Positions 1-6,061 of a stretch of 9,397 bases of DNA are shown piece after piece. How positions within the stretch are numbered: the first letter of the stretch is position 1; each line of letters starts with the position of its first letter. Source of the DNA: an uncultured Xanthobacteraceae bacterium (GTDB taxonomy: Bacteria; Pseudomonadota; Alphaproteobacteria; Rhizobiales; Xanthobacteraceae); contig CATPCO010000359.1 of assembly GCA_955652925.1 (NCBI GenBank), positions 1 to 9,397 of the forward strand, written 5' to 3'. Both the position numbers and the translations under genes were made by a program. The notes beneath the pieces were generated by a model. The model had not been told where the DNA came from and did no database searches. It saw only the letters and a program-made list of their open reading frames with translations.

Positions 1-250
1 CGGTCAGGAAGCCCGTGGGAGTGAGAAGCGGAATCAGGTCGCCGAACAAAAACTCGTAAAGACCGCCGCCCGCAAGCGATATGAATCGAGCAATATCCCG
101 GCAGTCGGCGAAGGTCGCTGCGCGGTAGGCAATGGAAGGAATTGCCGCCTTCCCCGGCGCGGCTGGCCGGGCAATGCTTTCGAGATTGGGCCTGGGAAAG
201 TGTGCCAACGCGCTCGCGGCACGTTGGGCGCTCGTGTCTGCTGCGGACAT
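1..250 (-). CDS. GNAT-family N-acetyltransferase, N-terminal part (cut by left window edge)
   Basis: An open frame starts with ATG at 250 and runs without a stop off the left edge, giving 83 codons. After about 35 residues of Ala/Pro-rich leader it reads YRAATFADCRDIARFI, then AGGGLYEFLFGDLIP. This looks like the first beta strand and helix of a GNAT acetyltransferase (pattern: R-x-A-x-x-x-D followed by an Ala/Gly-rich loop before an aromatic 'LYEFLF' stretch). GNAT enzymes transfer an acetyl group from acetyl-CoA to an amine, but the acetyl-CoA-binding loop would lie outside the window, so neither substrate nor activity can be judged. A purine run (AGGGGG) sits 6 bases upstream of the ATG as a weak ribosome binding site. 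A competing 89-codon frame at 34-303 on the same strand has an Arg/Pro-rich composition typical of a shadow frame and was discarded. The family call rests only on the N-terminus. Confidence 0.6.
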   Translation of the reverse strand, partial: MSAADTSAQRAASALAHFPRPNLESIARPAAPGKAAIPSIAYRAATFADCRDIARFISLAGGGLYEFLFGDLIPLLTPTGFLT

Positions 251-407
251 CTGCCGCCCCCTGGCGCGCGTAGCGCGCCTCTGATCGAGTCACAGTCCGG
301 CAAAGCTATGGCAAGAAGATGGACAAATTTGAATCGCCACGTTGATTTTTTGATGGAGAAGTTGAGGAGTTGTTAGGGAAGAAAATGATCAGCACGTTTG
401 TATACTG

Positions 408-508
408 GTAGGGCGGGTTTGGAACCCGCCCTCGCTCGGCACGATCTGTGCGCGACCTGATGGCCCGTGCTTGTTGTGGCAGGGCGGGTTTGCAACCCGC
501 CCCCCTAC
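408..508. repeat. REPIN/BIME-like element: two GTAG-flanked GC-rich hairpins in inverted orientation
   Basis: Two nearly identical hairpins are present. The left stem is GGGCGGGTT (411-419) pairing with AACCCGCCC (423-431) around loop TGG. The right stem is GGGCGGGTT (482-490) pairing with AACCCGCCC (494-502) around loop TGC. The left unit begins with GTAG (408-411) and the right unit ends with CTAC (505-508), so the tetranucleotides face outward in opposite orientations. This is the architecture of a REP doublet (REPIN/BIME), a non-autonomous element mobilised by RAYT transposases. No RAYT gene lies in the window. The element directly follows the TadG-like gene on the minus strand, and its CTAC end overlaps that gene's stop codon. 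It could act as a transcription terminator or mRNA 3' stabiliser. Confidence 0.75.
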
Positions 509-1857
509 TTCGTCAAGCGTGCGGTCATCACCGCGTTCTGGAACAGTGCCGTCATGGCGTCAGAAATCCCCTGGGTCGGGCTCACTTCGAAGAAAAGCCC
601 AGGGGACGCGCAACTCTGCATGGTCGGATTGATCTGACCAGAAAACGGTTTGATGTATTGATTGTACCAGGCGTTGGTCGGCAGCGGGAGATAGGTGGTG
701 TACAGCACTGCAATCAGGACGCCTCGATTCTTCAAGGTCGTGCACAATGCGGTGTTGATGGGCTCCTGGCAACGGCCGCCGCTGACCGTTTTCTGCGAGC
801 ATGAATTGGGATTGTTCTCGTCGGCTACGCCGTCTGACACGAAGAACAGAACCTTCTGCGGTGCGGCCAGGGTGCCGGGCCCCGGGGCGGGAATGGCTGA
901 ATTGATGGCGGGAAAAATGCCATCGTAATTCGTATCCTGGTCGTTGAATTGATTCTGACCGCTGACGGTCATGACGTCCATGCTCGCAATCTGGGATTTG
1001 GCGCTGGCCAGATCGGACGTGAGCGCAACCATATTCGTCAGCCCGGCGGTGGCTGCGGAGGCGCCAAACGTGTAGACCGCCACGCGGTATTGATTGGGCA
1101 GCGTCTCGGTCGATACGGCGGTATCCATCAATTTCTGCGTGGCCTCGCGCACGACGTCGAAACGCATGGTCACGCCCAGTTTTTTTGCAAGATTGTAGTA
1201 GTTGTTCGAGTTTTTGAGATCGTGGCAGGCGAAGGCACATTGGTCCGGGGTATTGTTGACCATGGTCGCGATGTCGCCCGGGGTTGCCCCCACACCCATC
1301 GAGGGTGTGTTGTCCAGCAGCATGTAAAAATCGACGTAAGTGGACAGCCCGGCGGAAGCGGTCGCGCTCCCGTTGATTGTTGTGGTCGGGATGCCAACGA
1401 AGCCCATGAACAGGTTGGGCTTGGTCGCCGTGTAGCTGACGACGGCGGTCCGCCCGGAGCTGCTGTCGTTCACCGCGACCGAAACACTATTGACCGTGAC
1501 ATTCCCGAGATTGGTGGCTTGAGCATTGAAGACATTCTGCGCTGTGGTCTGGGCGGCTGTCGCATTCCCTGAGATCGCCTGGTGGTCCACTGCCGCCAAT
1601 GCAGCGGCATCGGCAGCCGCGCTGAGTTTCGCCTTCGCCTTGTTGCTGGTGCTGTAATCGACCGCGGCTCCCATGAACCCCATCACGGGAATGATCGCCA
1701 GTCCCAGCATCAATGGGATGGACCCGCCTTGCTGGCGGCCGAAATGCTGAATTTTCCTTTGGACAATTTCCGCGAAGATGCGCGCCTTCTGATGGAAGCG
1801 TGTCCGGGTTGCGAAATATTCATGACGATCGGACGGCATCCTGGGCATCCAAGGCAT
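505..1857 (-). CDS. TadG-like Flp pilus-assembly protein with von Willebrand factor A domain
   Basis: The 450-residue protein has a cytoplasmic N-terminus, then QQGGSIPLMLGLAIIPVMGF (about 42-61), a single membrane anchor followed by AAVDYSTSNKAKAKLSAAADAAALAAV (64-90). This is the signature of the TadE/TadG-like N-terminal domain. The rest is extracytoplasmic. From about 175 it carries a VWA domain with a MIDAS-like D182-x-T184-x-S186, YTFG at 262-265 and an SDG with Asp342. Six cysteines (207, 211, 353, 363, 372, 416) could form disulfides. The end, ALFQNAVMTARLTK, looks like a natural family C-terminus. Family knowledge places such proteins in the envelope, linked to Flp/Tad pili and adhesion, but no other tad gene is in the window, so it is an orphan copy. 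The start is uncertain: Met1, Met4 and Met7 are all possible and none has a clear ribosome binding site. The stop TAG (505-507) lies inside the adjacent repeat. Confidence 0.85.
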   Translation of the reverse strand: MPWMPRMPSDRHEYFATRTRFHQKARIFAEIVQRKIQHFGRQQGGSIPLMLGLAIIPVMGFMGAAVDYSTSNKAKAKLSAAADAAALAAVDHQAISGNATAAQTTAQNVFNAQATNLGNVTVNSVSVAVNDSSSGRTAVVSYTATKPNLFMGFVGIPTTTINGSATASAGLSTYVDFYMLLDNTPSMGVGATPGDIATMVNNTPDQCAFACHDLKNSNNYYNLAKKLGVTMRFDVVREATQKLMDTAVSTETLPNQYRVAVYTFGASAATAGLTNMVALTSDLASAKSQIASMDVMTVSGQNQFNDQDTNYDGIFPAINSAIPAPGPGTLAAPQKVLFFVSDGVADENNPNSCSQKTVSGGRCQEPINTALCTTLKNRGVLIAVLYTTYLPLPTNAWYNQYIKPFSGQINPTMQSCASPGLFFEVSPTQGISDAMTALFQNAVMTARLTK

Positions 1858-1896
1858 CCCAATCTGGGTTAGATTGGACGGCTTTAAATGTCGGCC

Positions 1897-1912
1897 GTTA
1901 AACCGCAGTTAA
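1897..1912 (-). promoter_or_regulatory. Candidate CtrA binding site (TTAA-N7-TTAAC)
   Basis: Read on the minus strand, the sequence is TTAACTGCGGTTTAAC, which is TTAA, seven bases, TTAAC. It matches the full consensus of the alphaproteobacterial cell-cycle regulator CtrA with no mismatch. It lies 39 bases upstream of the ATG at 1857 and in the right orientation for the TadG-like gene. A TTTAAA follows 8 bases further downstream and could contribute to promoter melting. CtrA is known to control pilus and motility genes in several alphaproteobacteria, which fits a Tad-type gene. Binding is inferred from the motif only. Confidence 0.55.
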
Positions 1913-2055
1913 ATGAATCGTCGAAAGAAGGGCTATCTGACCCGAACCGATCTGTTCAAGCCAGCGTTGGGACCATTCGCGCCAGCCACTTGGGAACTAT
2001 TATGATCAAATCTGATGAAATTCATTTGAACATTTTTTGCCATGCGAGTTCTTCG

Positions 2056-2135
2056 CGTAGGTTGGGTCGAGTTCTTTACGAGACCCAACGTGCACCGGCA
2101 AAGAGTTGGGTCTCGCAAGCTCGACCCAACCTACG
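2056..2135. repeat. REPIN-like nested palindrome with GTAG/CTAC ends
   Basis: A perfect 16-base inverted repeat, CGTAGGTTGGGTCGAG (2056-2071) and its complement (2120-2135), encloses an 11-base inverted repeat, CGAGACCCAAC (2079-2089) and its complement (2105-2115). Each half can also fold alone, with GTTGGGTC (2061-2068) pairing GACCCAAC (2082-2089) and the same pair at 2105-2112 and 2123-2130. GTAG (2057-2060) and CTAC (2131-2134) mark the outer ends. This is the form of two REP units in inverted orientation. The core differs from that of the element at 408-508, so it belongs to another family. It lies downstream of the patatin-like gene and may end or stabilise its transcript. Confidence 0.75.
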
Positions 2136-2191
2136 TCATGAGCGGGCGATCCGCTCAACGCGTCCGTTCGATTCGGGCGCTGCTTGCGGCT

Positions 2192-3349
2192 TCAATGCAG
2201 TTGCGGCGGAGACGGTTGCCAAGCCGCACCGGAGCGGCCAACTTCGTAGCCGTATGCAAACAAGGACCGCATATAGCCCGTCTCAAATTCAACCGAGCCT
2301 CTATCGGGGATGTCCTTTGGCAGATAGGTGAGATTGAATTTAAAGCCATTGCGTCGCGCAAATTCGTAAGCGGCGACCACGCTGTTTCGGCGCTCCGTCT
2401 TGGTCAAAGTGAAAATGGCGCGGCCGGGAACTTGAACAGGACTGTTCTCCGTCAGCTCGAAGCTCGGCTCGAGCTTTGTATTGATCAGCACGTACATCGA
2501 TTTGTGAACTGACGCAGCGCGCGTGATCCCGAGGCTTCCGAGAATCTTCTGCGGCCCCGCGAAGATCGGGTCTGTCATCTCGCCGTCAACGTGCATTTCC
2601 GCGAACCGGTGCCCGTCTGCCTGGACATCGATGAGCACGGGCGAGAATACTCCGGGAAAGCTCGCGGAGGCGGTAATGACTGCGGTGAAAAGCGCGCTGG
2701 CGTCCGGCCGCTCGCTCGCGGCAATTGCTCCCATGTCCCACAAGACCGGCCGTTGGGCATCGAGATTTGTGGTGATCACGTAGAGACGCCGGCCCTTGCG
2801 ATGTTCACGCGCGACATCGGCGAGCAGGCGAGGGGTAACATATTGCGAAATGATCCGGTACGCGCTGTTCTCGCTGATCAAGCCTCCGCCGAAAATGACG
2901 TTCGTGACAGTCGCCGCTTTGGCAAATTGCTCGGCATGACCTGCCGTGTACATCGCTTTGATATCATCGTCATACTCAGGTCCGAGAAAGGCAAAAGGCG
3001 CCATGAGCGCGCCCGTGCTCGCCCCTGAGACGATGGTGAACTGCGGCCGCTCGTGCGTGGCTGTCCAACCGTTGAGAACGCCCGCTCCGAAGGCGCCATC
3101 CGCTCCCCCACCAGAAAGGGCCAAAAAGACAAAGTCCTGCTTGGTATTGATCTTGGCCGGATCCATTTCGAGCTTCGCCCCCGCGCCATCGGCGAACTCC
3201 CGGATATGAGGAAAGCCGGGAAGCTGGGCATTGACCGCCTGAGTCACGGTGAACGGCGCGCGCGGGATGGCACAAGCCCCGAGGCCACCGGCGATGATGG
3301 AGATTGCGACTGCCCGGACAAGGAGATGTGCTGGGAGCGCGAAGGACAT
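2192..3349 (-). CDS. Patatin-like phospholipase, predicted lipoprotein
   Basis: The 385-residue protein begins with a lipoprotein signal peptide (1-25) ending in the lipobox LGAC, so Cys26 would be lipidated. The next residue is Ala, compatible with sorting to the outer membrane. The patatin domain runs from about 72: the oxyanion-hole glycine loop ALSGGGADGAFGAG (77-90), the nucleophile motif GASTG with Ser111, and a DG dyad partner at Asp255-Gly256. Patatin-type enzymes use this Ser-Asp dyad to hydrolyse acyl esters of (phospho)lipids. ASASFPGVFSP (227-237) is also typical. The frame is open 60 codons further upstream, but that extension is Arg/Ala-rich and would bury the signal peptide, so ATG at 3349 was chosen, although its ribosome binding site is weak. 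The gene is divergent from the disulfide oxidoreductase and is followed by the repeat at 2056-2135. Family assignment is firm; the substrate is unknown. Confidence 0.88.
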   Translation of the reverse strand: MSFALPAHLLVRAVAISIIAGGLGACAIPRAPFTVTQAVNAQLPGFPHIREFADGAGAKLEMDPAKINTKQDFVFLALSGGGADGAFGAGVLNGWTATHERPQFTIVSGASTGALMAPFAFLGPEYDDDIKAMYTAGHAEQFAKAATVTNVIFGGGLISENSAYRIISQYVTPRLLADVAREHRKGRRLYVITTNLDAQRPVLWDMGAIAASERPDASALFTAVITASASFPGVFSPVLIDVQADGHRFAEMHVDGEMTDPIFAGPQKILGSLGITRAASVHKSMYVLINTKLEPSFELTENSPVQVPGRAIFTLTKTERRNSVVAAYEFARRNGFKFNLTYLPKDIPDRGSVEFETGYMRSLFAYGYEVGRSGAAWQPSPPQLH

Positions 3350-3566
3350 CGCATCGCTCTGAGCTGATGGGCGACTGTCTAGGGCCGCCGCGCCCGGTGG
3401 CGTGTGCTGGTTTGGATGGCCGACGATCGTATGAAGAACTTGCCAATGATCCGCGAGCCGAGCCCCTCGTATCCGCGCTGAAGAGGCGGAAATCGCCCGA
3501 CACTGGCGGCCACCGTGGCTCATCATCATGGCAATTCGGAGTTCATAACAGGGTCAATTGCTGAAC

Positions 3567-3588
3567 CGGGAGCGGATCCCGCTGCCCG
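3567..3588. other. Intergenic hairpin
   Basis: CGGGAGCGG (3567-3575) can pair with CCGCT plus CCCG (3579-3583 and 3585-3588) around loop ATC, leaving one bulged G at 3584. This gives a 9-base-pair GC-rich stem. No T-run follows on either strand, so it is not a typical intrinsic terminator. It may be a regulator site or a chance fold. Confidence 0.35.
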
Positions 3589-3742
3589 CTTAATTCCCCA
3601 ACGCCGCCATCTCGCGGTAAACTTAGCCCCGCATCTTGTCATTGTGTCGAGGCCGATGGTCCCGACCCAGAATCCGTACCCGGTGCATTGACTTAGTCAC
3701 CTGACGAGAGTTTGACCCACTTGCGGGTTTAGTTGTGCGCGA

Positions 3743-3770
3743 ACAGCTGCCGGATCTTAAGACAGCTGCC
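3743..3770. promoter_or_regulatory. Phased 9-base direct repeat, candidate operator
   Basis: ACAGCTGCC occurs at 3743-3751 and again, exactly, at 3762-3770. The copies are offset by 19 bases, close to two helical turns, and each contains the palindrome CAGCTG. The second copy ends 27 bases before the ATG of the disulfide oxidoreductase gene. Position and phasing suggest a pair of binding sites for a regulator on one DNA face, but no known factor is recognised. Confidence 0.35.
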
Positions 3771-3786
3771 CATAGAGTCGGATTTC

Positions 3787-3790
3787 GAGG
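3787..3790 (+). promoter_or_regulatory. Ribosome binding site deciding the start of the disulfide oxidoreductase
   Basis: GAGG lies 7 bases before the ATG at 3798. The frame also opens with a GTG at 3735, but the FAD-binding strand begins directly after MHKHDAIVIG, so ATG 3798 is the better start. Confidence 0.6.
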
Positions 3791-3797
3791 CAAGACC

Positions 3798-5174
3798 ATG
3801 CACAAGCACGATGCGATCGTTATCGGGACTGGACAGTCAGGGCCCGCACTGGCGAGGCGGCTTGTTGCCGCCGGGAAGGACGTCGGCATCATCGAGCGCA
3901 AGTACTTTGGCGGCACCTGCGTCAATACCGGATGCACGCCCACGAAGGCATTGATTGCGAGCGCTTATGCCGCGCACCTGGCACGCCGTGCCGCCGATTA
4001 TGGCGTGACCATCGGCGGCCCGATCGGCGTCGACATGAAGGCGGTCAAGGCGCGCAAGGATGCCATCGCACTCGCATCGCGGCACGGCGTCGAGCGATCC
4101 CTCAAGACATTGCAAGGCTGCACTGTGTACGAAGGGCACGCCCGGTTTGTTGCAGACAAGAGGATAGCGGTGAACGGGGTCGAGCTCGGTGCGGATCGCA
4201 TCTTTCTGAATGTGGGAGCGCGCGCCTCGATCCCTCCGATTCCCGGCCTGGACCAGGTCTCTTATTTGACGAACAGCTCGATGATGGACATCGACTTTCT
4301 CCCCCCGCATCTCATCATTCTGGGCGGCAGTTACGTCGGCCTTGAATTCGCGCAAATGTATCGCCGGTTCGGAAGCGAGGTGACGGTGATCGAGCTCTCG
4401 CCGCGGGTCATTGCGCGCGAGGACGAGGACGTTTCCGTCGCCGTCGCAGAGTTTCTCAGGCAAGAGGGCATTGATGTTCGCGTCGGCGCCAAGGCGGCCG
4501 GGGTGGAGAAACAGGGAAGCTCGATTGCCGTGAGGGTCGAATCCGCGGGGAAGGTTTCACAAGTCGTCGGAACGCACCTGCTGGTGGCGATCGGCCGGCG
4601 GCCGAATACAGACGACCTTGGCCTTGACAAGGCCGGCGTCTTAACCGACTCGCATGGTTATATTGAAGTCGATGATCAGCTTCGCACCAACGTTCCCGGC
4701 ATCTGGGCGATGGGGGACTGCAACGGCCGCGGCGCGTTTACGCACACGTCATGGAACGATTTCGAGATCGTGGCCGCGAATCTCCTCGACAATGATCCAA
4801 GGCGCGTCAGCGATCGGATCACCGCGTATGCGCTCTACACCGATCCTCCGCTCGGCCGCGCCGGCATGACGGAAGCCGACGTGCGCAAGCGCGGCAGGCC
4901 CGCGCTGATTTCGACTCTGGCAATGGAAGACGTCAGCCGCGCATATGAGAAGGGCGAGACCAAGGGTTTCATGAAAATCCTGGTCGACCGCGACAGCAAG
5001 CAGATCCTTGGGGCCTCTTTGTTGGGGCTTGCCGGTGACGAGGTCATTCACTGCATCCTCGATCTGATGTATGCCAAGGCTCCCTATACGGTCATGCAGC
5101 GCGCGATGCACATTCATCCGACGGTATCGGAATTTATTCCAACCATGCTGGGGGACCTGCGGCCACTGCAATGA
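3798..5174 (+). CDS. FAD-dependent pyridine nucleotide-disulfide oxidoreductase (mercuric reductase-like, not MerA)
   Basis: The 458-residue flavoprotein belongs to the lipoamide dehydrogenase/glutathione reductase family. Seen in order: FAD-binding Rossmann motif GTGQSGPALA (10-19); redox-active disulfide GGTCVNTGC with Cys41 and Cys46; NAD(P)-binding motif ILGGSYVGLEFAQ (174-186); second FAD motif GIWAMGDCNGRGAFTH (301-316); and a dimer-interface domain ending in HIHPTVSE with the His440/Glu445 catalytic pair. These enzymes pass electrons from NAD(P)H through FAD to the disulfide and then to a substrate. It resembles annotated mercuric reductases, but it has neither an N-terminal heavy-metal domain nor the C-terminal Cys-Cys pair that delivers Hg(II), and ends in DLRPLQ. 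It should therefore not be called merA. The lipoyl-enzyme role is also unlikely because no dehydrogenase-complex genes are nearby. Its stop overlaps the start of the DUF3830 gene, so the two are probably translated together. The true substrate is unknown. Confidence 0.9.
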   Translation: MHKHDAIVIGTGQSGPALARRLVAAGKDVGIIERKYFGGTCVNTGCTPTKALIASAYAAHLARRAADYGVTIGGPIGVDMKAVKARKDAIALASRHGVERSLKTLQGCTVYEGHARFVADKRIAVNGVELGADRIFLNVGARASIPPIPGLDQVSYLTNSSMMDIDFLPPHLIILGGSYVGLEFAQMYRRFGSEVTVIELSPRVIAREDEDVSVAVAEFLRQEGIDVRVGAKAAGVEKQGSSIAVRVESAGKVSQVVGTHLLVAIGRRPNTDDLGLDKAGVLTDSHGYIEVDDQLRTNVPGIWAMGDCNGRGAFTHTSWNDFEIVAANLLDNDPRRVSDRITAYALYTDPPLGRAGMTEADVRKRGRPALISTLAMEDVSRAYEKGETKGFMKILVDRDSKQILGASLLGLAGDEVIHCILDLMYAKAPYTVMQRAMHIHPTVSEFIPTMLGDLRPLQ

Positions 5175-5584
5175 CCAATCTTCATGTCAAAGCCGGGCCG
5201 TACGCCTTTGAAGCCCGCATGGAAGAGAAATTGGCTCCCAAAACCTGCGTCAAGTTCGCGAGCTTGCTGCCGTACCGCGCGCAGATCATTCACGTTCGCT
5301 GGAGCGGGGAAGCCTGCTGGATTCCACTCGGTGAGCTCGATCTTGGTTTAACTTATGAAAATCACACCAGCTTTCCGGCCCCGGGTGACATTATTCTCTA
5401 TCCGGGCGGGATCAGCGAAACGGAAATTCTGCTTGCCTATGGGGGTGTACGCTTTGCCAGCAAGGTCGGACAGCTTGCGGGCAATCACTTTCTCACCGTC
5501 ACGAAAGGACGCGAGAACCTGGCGGCGCTCGGCAAGCTTACGTTGTGGCATGGAGCGCAGGACATTTTGTTTGAGCGTGCATAA
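5171..5584 (+). CDS. DUF3830 family protein (cyclophilin-like fold)
   Basis: This 137-residue protein starts in an ATGA overlap with the upstream oxidoreductase stop, which points to translational coupling. It matches my recollection of the DUF3830 family: an N-terminal strand, then LAPKTC (21-26), HVRWSGEACWIPLGELDLGL (41-60), ENHTSFPAPGDIILYPGG (63-80), ISETEILLAYG (81-91) and the closing GNHFLTV and WHGAQDILFE segments. The family has a small cyclophilin-like beta-barrel, and length and end points look complete. No signal peptide is present, so it is probably cytoplasmic. The biochemical role of the family is not established to my knowledge. The tight link to an FAD disulfide reductase is the only clue here, and it is inference that the two act on the same small molecule or pathway. 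Confidence 0.85.
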   Translation: MTNLHVKAGPYAFEARMEEKLAPKTCVKFASLLPYRAQIIHVRWSGEACWIPLGELDLGLTYENHTSFPAPGDIILYPGGISETEILLAYGGVRFASKVGQLAGNHFLTVTKGRENLAALGKLTLWHGAQDILFERA

Positions 5585-5673
5585 ACGACCGAGCATGGCA
5601 GCTCCATGGCGAGGAAGTTTTTGTCTTGCCAAGGAATCTCCTGTTCACCAGTATTGCCACTCACCCGCACTGC

Positions 5674-5680
5674 AAGGAGG
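5674..5680 (+). promoter_or_regulatory. Strong Shine-Dalgarno sequence of the monooxygenase-like gene
   Basis: AAGGAGG lies 5 bases before the ATG at 5686. It selects this start over the in-frame ATG at 5626, whose extra 20 residues do not resemble the family. Confidence 0.8.
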
Positions 5681-5685
5681 CCGCG

Positions 5686-6051
5686 ATGGCACAGGAGCCG
5701 CTGGCGACCAAGGGCAACTACCTCCACATCTACGATTTCCGCGTGCAAAAAGGCCGCGAGGAAGAATTCATCAGATCGTTCGAGCAGTTCGACTACTCGG
5801 ACGGCAATCCCATGCACAAGTCGAAGGCGCAGGTGAAGGACGGCGTGCTCTGCCGTGATACCGAAGATCCGCAGCGCTTTTTCCTGATCGCCGAATGGGC
5901 GGACATCGAGGAGCACGCGCGCATCCGCAAGATCCTCGCCAACGAGATCAAGCCCGAATTCATCAAATATATCGAAGGCGGAAGGTTCATCCCGAAATAC
6001 GTCGAGGTGGTGTCGTCCACTCCGGAGGAGATCCTCAACAAGGCCGGCTGA
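5686..6051 (+). CDS. Small antibiotic-biosynthesis-monooxygenase-like protein (dimeric alpha-beta barrel)
   Basis: The 121-residue protein is compatible with the ABM / dimeric ferredoxin-like barrel superfamily. It has a first strand NYLHIYDFRV (11-20), a helix with the typical 'KGREEEFIRSFEQF' pattern (22-35), a central strand VLCRDTEDPQRFFLIAEWAD (54-73) where a hydrophobic strand leads into 'E-W', and a following helix IEEHARIRKIL. It lacks a signal peptide and is probably cytoplasmic. Members range from small oxygenases on aromatic or quinone-type substrates to proteins with no known activity, so no reaction is assigned. It lies 101 bases after the DUF3830 gene on the same strand with its own strong ribosome binding site, and may be in the same transcript. 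It converges on gluQ with a 10-base gap, too short for a separate terminator. The superfamily call is from pattern only; a stand-alone hypothetical protein is the alternative. Confidence 0.6.
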   Translation: MAQEPLATKGNYLHIYDFRVQKGREEEFIRSFEQFDYSDGNPMHKSKAQVKDGVLCRDTEDPQRFFLIAEWADIEEHARIRKILANEIKPEFIKYIEGGRFIPKYVEVVSSTPEEILNKAG

Positions 6052-6061
6052 TTTGCTCTGA

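Larger units (their letters stand above)
1858..2191. other. Intergenic region between TadG-like and patatin-like genes
   Basis: No credible gene is seen in these 334 bases; open frames here lack ribosome binding sites and family-like sequence. The region holds the CtrA-type box at 1897-1912, which faces the TadG-like gene, and the double-hairpin repeat at 2056-2135, 56 bases after the patatin stop. The stretch around 1995-2040 is noticeably AT-rich compared with the surrounding coding DNA. Confidence 0.6.
3350..3797. other. Divergent intergenic region (448 bases)
   Basis: This lies between the starts of the patatin-like gene (leftward) and the disulfide oxidoreductase gene (rightward) and must hold promoters for both. 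I see no convincing -35/-10 pair: TTGACT (3688-3693) and TTGACC (3712-3717) resemble -35 boxes, but no good -10 follows at 16-18 bases. It does contain a hairpin at 3567-3588 and a phased direct repeat at 3743-3770. Open frames in the region have shadow-like composition. Confidence 0.5.

Noticed and set aside
34..303. 89-codon minus-strand open frame
   Set aside because: It is rich in Arg, Pro and Gln with no family-like pattern, and it overlaps the GNAT-like frame starting at 250, which reads like a real protein.
308..376. 22-codon plus-strand small frame in the AT-rich gap
   Set aside because: It has no ribosome binding site and nothing else supports it.
560..1240. 226-codon minus-strand open frame
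   Set aside because: It is in another frame of the TadG-like gene, is Arg-rich and has no domain pattern.
1225..1242. CAFACH in the TadG-like protein as a CX3CH haem-binding site
   Set aside because: A single unusual CX3CH motif in a VWA-type protein with four other cysteines is better explained by disulfides; no cytochrome context is present.
949..1572. 207-codon plus-strand open frame
   Set aside because: It lies antisense to the TadG-like gene and has a His/Arg/Gly-rich composition typical of a reverse-frame shadow in GC-rich DNA.
1888..2512. Two plus-strand open frames (147 and 156 codons) across the repeat and the patatin 3' end
   Set aside because: They read through the palindromic repeat and antisense to the patatin gene, with no ribosome binding site or recognisable motif.
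3688..3740. Promoter using TTGACT or TTGACC as -35 for the oxidoreductase gene
   Set aside because: Neither is followed by a -10-like hexamer at 16-18 bases.
3798..5174. True mercuric reductase (merA)
   Set aside because: There is no N-terminal heavy-metal domain, no C-terminal Cys-Cys pair and no mer genes nearby, although the Cys41/Cys46 region looks similar.
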